Assembly: GCA_013349485.1 (NCBI GenBank)
Contig: DUZM01000185.1
Location: 1 to 5,450, forward strand
Length of the DNA stretch: 5,450 nt
Reading direction: 5' to 3'
From: Candidatus Hydrogenedentota bacterium
Lineage (GTDB): Bacteria; Hydrogenedentota; Hydrogenedentia; Hydrogenedentales; SLHB01
A program made the position numbers and the translations under genes. Under the pieces are notes generated by a model that did no database searches, was not told the DNA's origin, and worked only from the letters and a program-made list of their open reading frames with translations. The first letter of the stretch is position 1. Each line of letters opens with the position of its first letter. Of the stretch, positions 1 through 5,450 are shown in pieces.

Positions 1-1
1 A

Positions 2-877
2 ACGGACGACGCATACAAGAAAACGCTCGAGTTCTGCAGTTCGTATCTTGAACGGTTCGGGGTCAGTTGCACCATCGTCCCGTTTGGCGATTATGAAGCG
101 CTCGACCGTGCCGTACGGCCGAATACGCGATTCATCTTCTCGGAGTCGCCCACGAATCCGTACCTCAACATCTTCGACCTCGACCGGCTCCATGGGATTG
201 CCAAGAAGCATAAAGTGCTCACGCTTATCGACTCGACGTTCAGCACGCCGGTGAACCAGCGCCCGCTCGATTTCGGCGTCGACCTCGTGCTGCACAGTTG
301 CACGAAATACTTGGGCGGCCACAACGATATCCTTGCCGGGGCGGTGCTCGGCCGGAAGGAACTGATCGACGAAGTCCGCGCCTTGCACAAAGCCACGGGC
401 GGCGTCATCGACCCCCACTGTTGTTATTTGTTGCTGCGTGGGTTGAAGACGTTTCCGTTGCGCGTGGCCGTCCAGAACGAGACGGCCACGAAAGTGGCGC
501 GTTTCCTCGAGGGGCATGCCCAGGTCAAACGGGTCTACTACCCCGGCCTCGAGAGCCATCCGCACCACGAGATTGCCAAGGCGCAGATGAAGGGATTCGG
601 CGGCGTCGTTACGTTCGATATCAAGGGCACGCTTTCCTCAGCGAAACGATTTCTCGACAACTTGAAATTGTGTTTCATCGCACCCAGCCTCGGCGGCGTC
701 GAAACCCTGATCACGCATCCCGCCTTGGTCAGTTACTACGACTGCACGCGAAAAGAGCGCTATGCCCTCGGCATCACAGACACCCTGATCCGCTTGGCCG
801 TCGGCGTCGAAGAGGCCAACGACATCATCGCCGACCTCGACCAGGCGCTCAAGAAAAGCGCACGACGACGCGCATAG
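2..877 (+). CDS. Cystathionine gamma-synthase-type PLP enzyme, 5'-truncated by the window edge
   Basis: This is a Cys/Met-metabolism PLP-dependent enzyme (fold type I). It most likely acts as cystathionine gamma-synthase, joining an activated homoserine to cysteine in methionine synthesis in the cytoplasm. The reading frame is open from base 2 and gives 291 residues to the TAG at 875-877. The family usually has about 380-430, so roughly 100 N-terminal residues, including the phosphate-binding part, lie outside the window. Visible motifs, counted from base 2: ESPTNP (48-53); Asp77 in LIDSTFSTP, which contacts the PLP pyridine nitrogen; HSCTKYLGGHND (98-109) with the Schiff-base Lys102; SLGGVETL (229-236); and Arg264 in LIRLAVGVE, the expected substrate-carboxylate ligand. 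The NQRPL, GGHNDILAG and MKGFGGVV stretches recall plant cystathionine gamma-synthase more than E. coli MetB. Cystathionine beta- or gamma-lyase and methionine gamma-lyase share the fold, so family membership is near certain but the exact reaction is not. No partner gene is visible. Confidence 0.9.
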   Translation, partial: TDDAYKKTLEFCSSYLERFGVSCTIVPFGDYEALDRAVRPNTRFIFSESPTNPYLNIFDLDRLHGIAKKHKVLTLIDSTFSTPVNQRPLDFGVDLVLHSCTKYLGGHNDILAGAVLGRKELIDEVRALHKATGGVIDPHCCYLLLRGLKTFPLRVAVQNETATKVARFLEGHAQVKRVYYPGLESHPHHEIAKAQMKGFGGVVTFDIKGTLSSAKRFLDNLKLCFIAPSLGGVETLITHPALVSYYDCTRKERYALGITDTLIRLAVGVEEANDIIADLDQALKKSARRRA

Positions 878-892
878 GAAGCGCACGGACGA

Positions 893-916
893 TCGAGTCC
901 CCGTCTGCGGACTCGA
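893..916 (+). terminator. Stem-loop after the CGS gene, possible terminator
   Basis: A perfect 8-bp inverted repeat, TCGAGTCC at 893-900 and GGACTCGA at 909-916, encloses an 8-base loop 15 bp after the CGS stop codon. A second, shorter stem (GCGCC 935-939 with GGCGC 946-950) follows. Neither is followed by a run of T, so classical intrinsic termination is not well supported. The position after a stop codon is the main argument. It could instead be an mRNA 3'-end stabiliser. Confidence 0.35.
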
Positions 917-975
917 GAACGCAGTTCCCTGTTTGCGCCAGTTTCGGCGCCCGAGAACGGCGGACCTCTTTGACT

Positions 976-983
976 GGGAGGAG
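976..983 (+). promoter_or_regulatory. Shine-Dalgarno site that sets the start of the membrane-TPR gene
   Basis: GGGAGGAG ends six bases before the ATG at 990. It favours that ATG over the in-frame upstream TTG at 933, which would add 19 residues that look like translated spacer and has no such site. Confidence 0.8.
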
Positions 984-989
984 ACTGCT

Positions 990-2165
990 ATGGAGCATCC
1001 AGAGGTCTTTCTTATACCCGTTCTGATGATTTCAGACTACTACTTGACCATCCTGTGCGCGTTTCAGAAGGAGAAGAAGTATGACGAACACTTCAGAATC
1101 CAACACTTCGAGTTGAATTGCCTTTGGCAGAAAGACATTGCCCGGAAGAGGCTGTTTAACCCGCGCCATTTGACTTTGGTTCTCCTTGTTACGGCGGTCA
1201 TGTTCTGCGGGGTGGAGTACGGCGACCTACCCGACTCGTCTCTCGAAATGTTCTTAGGTCTTTTGACTGTCATCTATGGCGCCATAATTGGGAGACATTT
1301 ACTCAATCTCCTGTATTTTCGGCGTCTTACCCGCCATCCGGACGACGTGTCGGGCCAGGTTACGCTCAGCCATCAGCTCATGCTGCGCATATCCTGCTAT
1401 CAATTGCTGATGGTTGCCCTTCCTATCGCCATCATCGCCGTTTTCTCTCCGAGTCCTTTTGTCTTTGGGGGACTTTGTGGTTTGGCCGCTGTGATGGGCG
1501 TTCATGGTTTCTGGATGTGGCGGCACAAGACAAAACGAAAGCCTTCCCGGAAGGTTATCCTGGTCGTGATATTGGGCCTCATTTTGGTTTATGTCGCCGT
1601 AGTTTTTGGGTTGGTGCTTTGCAGCGATGTTGCGCGACGCCAAGAGATCGCTGCGTTGCCAGCTTTCCTTCATTACGAGGAGAAGAATTCACGCGTCCCG
1701 GAGTTGTTTGGGAAAGCCCGGGCGCGTGTGCAGGATTGGGACATTGAAGGTGCTGAAGCCGTATATCAGGAGATTGTGCGGCTCGAACCGAACAGCGCTG
1801 CAGGATATGTTGGCCTGGGTACTTGCCGCTTCTTTCAGAAGGACCTCGATGGTGCGGAATCGCACTACCGGCGCGCGCTCGAGAGCCATCCCAGATTTGC
1901 GGGGTCTTACATCGGTTTGGGCGCAGTAGCACTCGAGAGGAACGATTACGAAACAGCCGAGGAGCACTACCAGAACGCGTTGGATCTCGACGCGGACCCC
2001 GTAGCAACTCACTGGGGTTTGGCGCTTGCATACGAAGGGCTTGGAAATGACACAAAAGCGCTGGAACACTGGCGCAGCGCAGCTCGATGTGCTTCGAACG
2101 CGCGGATCGTCCGCACAGCCAACGATAGGGTTGCCGAGCTGCAAAACCGCGGCCCGAGCAAATAG
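990..2165 (+). CDS. Multi-pass membrane protein with C-terminal TPR domain, function unknown
   Basis: The protein has 391 residues. I do not recognise the N-terminal family. Hydrophobic segments suitable as membrane helices lie at about 6-25, 60-76, 87-109, 134-152, 156-177 and 188-211. Between the first two is a charged, aromatic stretch (26-60) containing HFRIQHFELN and WQKDIARKR. After the last helix comes a soluble part with four TPR units in 34-residue register, starting near 236, 270, 304 and 338. Three show the G-A-E-x-x-Y or equivalent signature (GAEAVYQ, GAESHYRRAL, TAEEHYQNAL) and the fourth is more divergent (KALEHWRSA). TPRs bind peptides or proteins, so a membrane-attached scaffold or assembly role is plausible, but this is inference. 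By the positive-inside rule the short basic loops (111-115, 178-188) would face the cytoplasm. The start at 990 has a strong Shine-Dalgarno. The glycosidase begins 32 bp downstream and is probably co-transcribed. Third-position GC is lower here than in the later half of the glycosidase. Confidence 0.85.
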   Translation: MEHPEVFLIPVLMISDYYLTILCAFQKEKKYDEHFRIQHFELNCLWQKDIARKRLFNPRHLTLVLLVTAVMFCGVEYGDLPDSSLEMFLGLLTVIYGAIIGRHLLNLLYFRRLTRHPDDVSGQVTLSHQLMLRISCYQLLMVALPIAIIAVFSPSPFVFGGLCGLAAVMGVHGFWMWRHKTKRKPSRKVILVVILGLILVYVAVVFGLVLCSDVARRQEIAALPAFLHYEEKNSRVPELFGKARARVQDWDIEGAEAVYQEIVRLEPNSAAGYVGLGTCRFFQKDLDGAESHYRRALESHPRFAGSYIGLGAVALERNDYETAEEHYQNALDLDADPVATHWGLALAYEGLGNDTKALEHWRSAARCASNARIVRTANDRVAELQNRGPSK

Positions 2166-2183
2166 CTGTTCAACGTCGATAAT

Positions 2184-2192
2184 GGGAGGAGG
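2184..2192 (+). promoter_or_regulatory. Shine-Dalgarno site supporting the GTG start of the glycosidase
   Basis: GGGAGGAGG ends five bases before GTG at 2198. It is almost the same as the site at 976-983. It supports the GTG over an in-frame ATG at 2213, which has no comparable site and would remove the basic Lys at the start of the signal peptide. Confidence 0.8.
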
Positions 2193-2197
2193 ACACG

Positions 2198-2794
2198 GTG
2201 TCGGGAAAAGCGATGGCATGCTTAATCCTCTCTGGCGCGATTCTGTTAACCACGACTTTGTCTAGTGCCGAGGGGTTGAGCGCAATCGTGAAGGATCATC
2301 TTGGTTCGCCGACGCTTTTTGTTAACGGGGAGCCGGCGGTCCCGATGATGTTTTTGGGCCGGACGTTCTCGATGGAAGGAAAGGATTGGCGGGAGAACTA
2401 CATGGCGCAGGCCAAGCTGGCCGCAGCCGCAGGCATTCACATTCAGTCGTTTGACGTAGGGATGCCGTGGCCGAAACCCGGCGAGGAAGCGGATTTCTCC
2501 GGCGTTGACGCGATCCTCGATGCCATGGTTGCCAACGACCCCGAGGTGTTGATGCTGCCTCGGTTCGGTGTGCTGCCTCCGTCGTGGTGGTATGAAGAAC
2601 ATCCGGGGCATCAGATGCTTTTCAGCGATGGCCAGAAGGGTCAATTCAGCGTGGCCTCGGAAACATGGCGCAACGATATGGAAAGGCATCTCCGGGCCTT
2701 TGTGCGGCATTGCGAAGCCAAATACGGCGCCAACATGCTGGGCTATCATCCCTGCGGGCAACACACGGCCGAGTGGTTCTACGACCGCTCTTGA
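2198..2794 (+). CDS. Secreted GH42-like glycoside hydrolase, N-terminal part before a frameshift
   Basis: This frame encodes 198 residues and stops at TGA 2792-2794 in mid-domain. Residues 1-24 are a typical Sec signal peptide: Lys4, a hydrophobic core at about 7-17, and a cleavage site after Ser-Ser-Ala24. The export suggests a periplasmic or extracellular polysaccharide or oligosaccharide target. Residues about 38-58 (LFVNGEPAVPMMFLGR) resemble the short strand that precedes the catalytic barrel in GH42-like and GH5-like enzymes. The first half of a TIM barrel follows, with IQSFDVGMPWP (82-92) and LMLPRFGVLPPSWW (118-131). The segment GYHPCGQHTAEWFY (182-195) matches the place of the acid/base glutamate in clan GH-A enzymes, which would make Glu192 the proton donor. 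The barrel, nucleophile and C-terminal domains continue in another frame from 2793, so this is a gene fragment, not a complete small protein. Substrate cannot be assigned; beta-galactosidase is the usual automatic label. Confidence 0.8.
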   Translation: MSGKAMACLILSGAILLTTTLSSAEGLSAIVKDHLGSPTLFVNGEPAVPMMFLGRTFSMEGKDWRENYMAQAKLAAAAGIHIQSFDVGMPWPKPGEEADFSGVDAILDAMVANDPEVLMLPRFGVLPPSWWYEEHPGHQMLFSDGQKGQFSVASETWRNDMERHLRAFVRHCEAKYGANMLGYHPCGQHTAEWFYDRS

Positions 2795-2796
2795 GC
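2786..2796 (+). other. Frameshift junction inside the glycosidase gene
   Basis: The frame that starts at 2198 runs sensibly to Tyr-Asp-Arg-Ser (TAC GAC CGC TCT, 2780-2791) and then meets TGA. Sensible protein resumes at GAG 2793 as Glu-Pro-Val-His-Asn-Gly-Phe. Adding two bases (TCT TGG GAG, giving Ser-Trp-Glu-Pro) or removing one base (TCT GAG, giving Ser-Glu-Pro) restores one frame. I prefer loss of two Gs from a GGG run, because relatives usually carry an aromatic-rich turn such as Ser-Trp at this point. That preference rests on memory of the family. The shift could be a real mutation or a sequencing or assembly error. Confidence 0.8.
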
Positions 2797-4367
2797 CGGT
2801 TCACAACGGGTTCGAGGAGGCGTTTCGCTCGGGGTTCGCGGCGTGGGCGCGGCGCAAGTACGGCGCCGAGGACGCGTTGAGCGCCGCCTGGGGACAGCCC
2901 GAGGTCACGTTCGACTCCGTCCGTGTCCCGAACGCCGCCGAGCGGGATGCCGCCCGCACCGGGTTCTTCCGCGACCCGTCGCAAGAACGGTTCGTGATCG
3001 ATTTCCACGAGTATCAAAACGTCGCCATGGTTGAAGCGCTCGAGTTGATGGCCCGTGCGATCAAGGAAGAAACCAACGGGAAGAAGCTCGTCGTCCTGTT
3101 CTACGGCTACTTCTTCGACCTCGGTGGCATTCCAAAAGGGCCGCAATCGAGCGGCCATATGGCCCTCGGCCGGCTCTTGAAGTGTCCGGACGTGGACGTT
3201 CTGACCGCGCCCATTTCCTACGGCGACCGCGAGTTGGGCGGGAGCGGGCCATTTATGACGCTGGTGGATTCGGTGCGTGACGCCGGCAAGCTCTGGCTCA
3301 ACGAAGACGATACCCGGACGTTTTTGTGTTCGCCGACATCCGCGATGGTTCCCGTTGGCAAAGTGGACACTGTTCAGGAGAGTCAGTGGCTGCACCAACG
3401 CAACTTCGCGCAGTTACTGCCGCGCCGCCTGGCCTGTTGGTACATGGACCTGCCCGGCGAGGGCTGGCTGAATGCGCCGGAACTCTGGGACAACATCGGC
3501 CGGCTCCGCACGCTGTACGCGGCGGAGATGGCGCGGCCCGCCGATTGGAATCCGGAAATCGCGCTCGTCGCTGACGAACGAAGCACGTTTTATCTTGCGG
3601 ACTCCCCCACGCTCACCGCGCTCCTCGGGTCGGGTTTACGGCGCGCGTGCTATCGCATGGGCGCGCCGTTTCGCCAAAACCTACTATCGGACGTGCTCGA
3701 GGGCCGCCTCGAACTCCCGAGGCTCACGATCTTCACGTGTTGTATAAAACTCACCGCCAAGGAACGCGGCCAGATAAAGAAAGCCCTCGACGGCAAGACG
3801 GCAGTCTGGCTTTACGGCAGCGGCTATCTGGATGACGCGCGGGGATCCATCGAGAACATGACGGACCTCACCGGATTCTCGTTTGCCGAGACGCGTGACG
3901 GCGGGCCGGCAGTCGTCGCGTTCGAGCACGATCAGCCGCTCGCGCAAGGCCTCCGGAAACCGACCTACGGCCCGGAGCTGGCCCTCACGCCGCGCTGGTC
4001 AGTGAAGGAAGAACACGGCGTCGAGACGCTCGCAAGGTTTTCCGACGGCTCGGTTGCCGCGGCCGTTGCCGAGGGCGGCCGGTTCCGCTCGATCTACATC
4101 GGTACGGTGGAATGTCCGACCCAGGTGCTGCGCAACATCGCGCGAACCGCGGGCGTGCACGTCTACCTCGATTCGGACGACGTCGTCTTAACAGACGGAC
4201 GTTTCCTGGCCGTTTCCGCCAGTTCGTCAGGTGAAAAGGCAATCGCCTTGCCGAAAGACTGTTCGTTGCGCCGCATGGATGCCGACGAACGACTCGATGC
4301 GACGGATGGCCTCGTCCGAGAAACCCTTGCCTTGGGGGAAACCCGGTTCTATTGGATCGAACCGTGA
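2793..4367 (+). CDS. GH42-like glycoside hydrolase, C-terminal part after the frameshift
   Basis: This part encodes 524 residues, numbered here 200-723 of the restored protein (stop TGA 4365-4367). Residues 200-445 complete the barrel. VLFYGYFFDLGG (300-311) and VDVLTAPISYGDR (333-345) are barrel strands. KLWLNEDDTRT (365-375) carries Glu370 at the strand end where the clan GH-A nucleophile is expected. RLACWYMDLPGEGWLN (411-426) is a late barrel segment with conserved-looking Trp residues. From about 452 (NPEIALVADE) to 545 (VWLYGSGYL) it resembles the Rossmann-like trimerisation domain of GH42 beta-galactosidases, including LTAKERGQIKKAL. The rest, including AGVHVYLDSDDVV and FLAVSASSSGEKAIALP, looks like the small C-terminal beta-sandwich. 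It has no credible start or ribosome binding site of its own at the junction; open codons in this frame upstream of 2793 translate as shadow sequence. Hand-counted third-position GC is higher here (about 84% over the first ~175 codons) than in the N-terminal part (about 70%). Confidence 0.8.
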   Translation, partial: EPVHNGFEEAFRSGFAAWARRKYGAEDALSAAWGQPEVTFDSVRVPNAAERDAARTGFFRDPSQERFVIDFHEYQNVAMVEALELMARAIKEETNGKKLVVLFYGYFFDLGGIPKGPQSSGHMALGRLLKCPDVDVLTAPISYGDRELGGSGPFMTLVDSVRDAGKLWLNEDDTRTFLCSPTSAMVPVGKVDTVQESQWLHQRNFAQLLPRRLACWYMDLPGEGWLNAPELWDNIGRLRTLYAAEMARPADWNPEIALVADERSTFYLADSPTLTALLGSGLRRACYRMGAPFRQNLLSDVLEGRLELPRLTIFTCCIKLTAKERGQIKKALDGKTAVWLYGSGYLDDARGSIENMTDLTGFSFAETRDGGPAVVAFEHDQPLAQGLRKPTYGPELALTPRWSVKEEHGVETLARFSDGSVAAAVAEGGRFRSIYIGTVECPTQVLRNIARTAGVHVYLDSDDVVLTDGRFLAVSASSSGEKAIALPKDCSLRRMDADERLDATDGLVRETLALGETRFYWIEP

Positions 4368-4381
4368 AGTGTTCCGTCCGA

Positions 4382-4411
4382 AACCGCGAATAAACGCGAA
4401 TACACGCGAAT
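4382..4411 (+). repeat. Tandem decamer array, three units (consensus AAACGCGAAT)
   Basis: Three exactly phased 10-bp units lie 15 bp after the glycosidase stop: AACCGCGAAT (4382-4391), AAACGCGAAT (4392-4401) and ACACGCGAAT (4402-4411). They match, on the opposite strand, the decamers at 4531-4580. The array lies in the convergent spacer and no gene covers it. Function is unknown. Confidence 0.75.
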
Positions 4412-4530
4412 GGGAAGAACCTGTCGCTGCACACCGAGGGCCGCCTGAAACTCGGCGCCGCCATCGACTTCCTGGACAGACCCTGCCGTGGCCGTCACAA
4501 GAAACGACCAAGCCCACCCCGGCCCCTGGT

Positions 4531-4580
4531 ATTCCTGTCCATGGCTGTCCATTCGTGTCCACTGGTGTCTATTCATGGAT
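4531..4580 (-). repeat. Inverted decamer array, four to five units (minus-strand consensus GGACACGAAT)
   Basis: On the plus strand, exactly phased 10-bp units run ATTCCTGTCC, ATGGCTGTCC, ATTCGTGTCC, ACTGGTGTCT and a degenerate ATTCATGGAT. Read on the minus strand, the consensus GGACACGAAT shares (A/G)(A/G)AC(A/G)CGAAT with the array at 4382-4411, so the two arrays face each other across 119 bp. I see no convincing gene in that 119 bp. Confidence 0.75.
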
Positions 4581-4621
4581 AGGGTTGGCCGAGGGCGGTC
4601 AGGGCGCGCATGTCTCAGCGG

Positions 4622-4644
4622 GGCGCCGGAGTTCCTCCGGTGCC
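4622..4644. terminator. 10-bp stem with triloop between convergent genes, possible terminator
   Basis: GGCGCCGGAG (4622-4631) pairs with CTCCGGTGCC (4635-4644) around the loop TTC. The only non-Watson-Crick pair is G4625 with T4641, a G-U pair in plus-strand RNA and an A-C mismatch in minus-strand RNA. It sits 9 bp beyond the stop of the minus-strand gene and could end that transcript or ones arriving from the glycosidase side. No T-run follows on either strand, so the terminator call is tentative. Confidence 0.4.
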
Positions 4645-4653
4645 ATACTGTGC

Positions 4654-5208
4654 TCAGAGCGCGTTGGCGGGCTGGTTGGGCGAGGCTGAAGGCTCGGTTG
4701 TGTCAGGTTGGGGAACGGCTCCGGAATATGGCGGCAAAGCGACCGTCTTTGTTGCCTCGGTGATGCCGCCGCCGAACGCGCGAGCGTCGAAACGATCCAA
4801 CACCTCGAAAACGAGAAGAGCGTCTTTCTCGCCTTTGAACGTGTATGTCAGGAATGCGTGACGGCCATCGGATAGCGCGCACGCTTCCCCAGGTCGCAGC
4901 GTAACGGATCCCAAGGGTTCAAAACGGTCTGGAGCGTGAAGCATCAGCGCATAGCCCTTCTCAGTGGGCTGGGTCGCGTCGACGAGCACGGCGCTTCCGT
5001 CCGTTTGCGCGCGCACGTTGGATATCCCCCACAGCCTCCCGTTCTGTTCGATGTACTCGATGGCTTCACTCGTGCCTGTGCGCTCGATGACTTCACCCGG
5101 CGACTTCTCCCCCATCCCGCCCCGCCCACCTAAGGTTCTCAGAACCCAATACGCCGCCAAACATAACAGGGCGGCAAGCAGCCCTATAAGAATCTCTCTG
5201 CTTCTCAT
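4654..5208 (-). CDS. Small membrane-anchored protein with one N-terminal helix, function unknown
   Basis: The protein has 184 residues, starts at ATG (minus strand, 5208-5206) and stops at TGA 4656-4654. I do not recognise its family. Residues 6-23 form one hydrophobic helix after a basic start (MRSRE), followed by Arg24. It may be a signal anchor or an uncleaved signal; Cys16 lacks a proper lipobox. Residues about 33-57 are polar and probably helical. About 58-158 looks like a compact beta-rich domain with alternating strands (GSAVLVDATQ, YALMLHAPDRFEPLGSVTL, HAFLTYTFKGEKDALLVFEVLDRF). The tail from about 159 is rich in Pro, Ser and Thr and probably disordered. The likely location is the outer face of the inner membrane. 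The ribosome binding site is weak (TTAGG about eight bases upstream). The gene is convergent with the glycosidase and has no operon partner in view. The open frame, membrane anchor and patterned strands support a real gene. Confidence 0.7.
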   Translation of the reverse strand: MRSREILIGLLAALLCLAAYWVLRTLGGRGGMGEKSPGEVIERTGTSEAIEYIEQNGRLWGISNVRAQTDGSAVLVDATQPTEKGYALMLHAPDRFEPLGSVTLRPGEACALSDGRHAFLTYTFKGEKDALLVFEVLDRFDARAFGGGITEATKTVALPPYSGAVPQPDTTEPSASPNQPANAL

Positions 5209-5259
5209 GTGTACCTAAGTACCGAATTCACGCCACTGCGCGCAAATCCGCACGCAAGC

Positions 5260-5326
5260 AAAGCGGCAAGATGCCGCGTATACGTTGCCCGTAAGAAACG
5301 CGGCAAGATGCCGCGTATACGTTGCC
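5260..5326. repeat. Two direct copies of a 27-bp palindrome-bearing repeat
   Basis: Identical 27-bp copies lie at 5263-5289 and 5300-5326, a 37-bp step. Each begins with the hairpin GCGGCA-AGA-TGCCGC (6-bp stem, triloop) and contains the perfect 8-bp palindrome CGTATACG. Copy 2 can also fold through GCGGCAA (5300-5306) and TTGCCGC (5322-5328), which excludes the first hairpin. The copies lie 52 to 118 bp upstream of the minus-strand gene's start codon. This resembles REP-like intergenic repeats; no transposase is present. Confidence 0.8.
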
Positions 5327-5340
5327 GCCAATGTAGAAGG

Positions 5341-5356
5341 GGCATCTTGCCGCTTT
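5341..5356 (-). repeat. Inverted partial copy of the palindromic repeat
   Basis: GGCATCTTGCCGCTTT is the exact reverse complement of 5260-5275, so this third, truncated copy faces the two direct copies. A long hairpin between copy 1 and this one is possible (16-bp stem). The rest of the window to 5450 shows no gene or clear signal. Confidence 0.75.
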
Positions 5357-5450
5357 CCCCTCTTCCCGTTGGGCTTGAGAAGCTCATGCTCAAACCATGA
5401 TTAAGCTGCACACTCGGCCAGCAGGTGCTCACTTGGCCTAGCGTCCCGAG

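Noticed and set aside
298..1026. Plus-strand open frame of 242 codons overlapping the CGS gene
   Set aside because: Its translation is rich in Arg, His and Pro and it lies out of frame with clear CGS motifs, so it is a shadow frame.
2786..2796. Programmed +1 frameshift like that of prfB (release factor 2)
   Set aside because: The prfB site slips from CUU to UUU before UGA with an upstream Shine-Dalgarno-like element. Here the P-site codon is UCU, a +1 slip to CUU pairs poorly, and no such element precedes it. A metabolic glycosidase has no known reason for recoding.
2646..3398. Long minus-strand open frame of 250 codons opposite the glycosidase
   Set aside because: It is a shadow of GC-rich coding sequence on the plus strand. 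Its translation is Arg/Pro/Gly-rich without domain pattern and has no ribosome binding site.
4412..4530. Possible coding remnant between the decamer arrays
   Set aside because: One frame reads as LHTEGRLKLGAAIDFLD-like sequence, but it is short, has no start or recognisable domain, and runs into repeat-encoded residues.
5209..5240. Sigma70-like promoter for the minus-strand gene (TTGCGC, then TACTTA)
   Set aside because: The would-be -10 box lies about 10 bases from the ATG and overlaps the only Shine-Dalgarno candidate, leaving no room for a leader.
5260..5356. CRISPR array
   Set aside because: There are only two full copies with a 10-bp gap between them, far shorter than a spacer, the third copy is inverted, and no cas gene is present.
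5205..5432. Minus-strand open frame of 75 codons over the palindromic repeats
   Set aside because: Most of it is translated repeat sequence, and it overlaps the start of the better-supported 4654-5208 gene.

Overview
The window is moderately GC-rich bacterial DNA with closely spaced genes and strong purine-rich Shine-Dalgarno sites. It carries a cystathionine gamma-synthase related to the plant enzyme, an exported GH42-like glycosidase, and intergenic arrays of short palindromic or decamer repeats. This would suit an environmental bacterium of the Planctomycetes/Verrucomicrobia/Hydrogenedentes kind. That placement is an impression from protein style, not a demonstrated assignment.

Layout: (1) 2-877, plus strand: the C-terminal two thirds or more of a PLP-dependent trans-sulfuration enzyme, cut by the window edge. 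(2) 878-989: a spacer with a perfect 8-bp stem-loop. (3) 990-2165, plus: a six-helix membrane protein with four C-terminal TPR units and no recognised N-terminal family. (4) 2198-4367, plus: a secreted GH42-like (clan GH-A type) glycoside hydrolase broken by one frameshift near 2791; the two halves join into a protein of about 723 residues. (5) 4368-4653: a 286-bp convergent spacer with two inverted arrays of the same decamer and a 10-bp hairpin. (6) 4654-5208, minus: a small membrane-anchored protein of unknown function. (7) 5209-5450: no gene seen; two direct copies and one inverted partial copy of a palindromic repeat.

The TPR membrane protein and the glycosidase are 32 bp apart, share the same style of ribosome binding site and are probably co-transcribed. 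No functional link between them can be read from the sequence. The CGS gene is separated by a hairpin and looks like an independent metabolic gene. I see no defence system, mobile element, tRNA or rRNA. The points most worth following are the frameshift, the inverted decamer arrays, the palindromic repeat cluster and the unassigned membrane-TPR protein.
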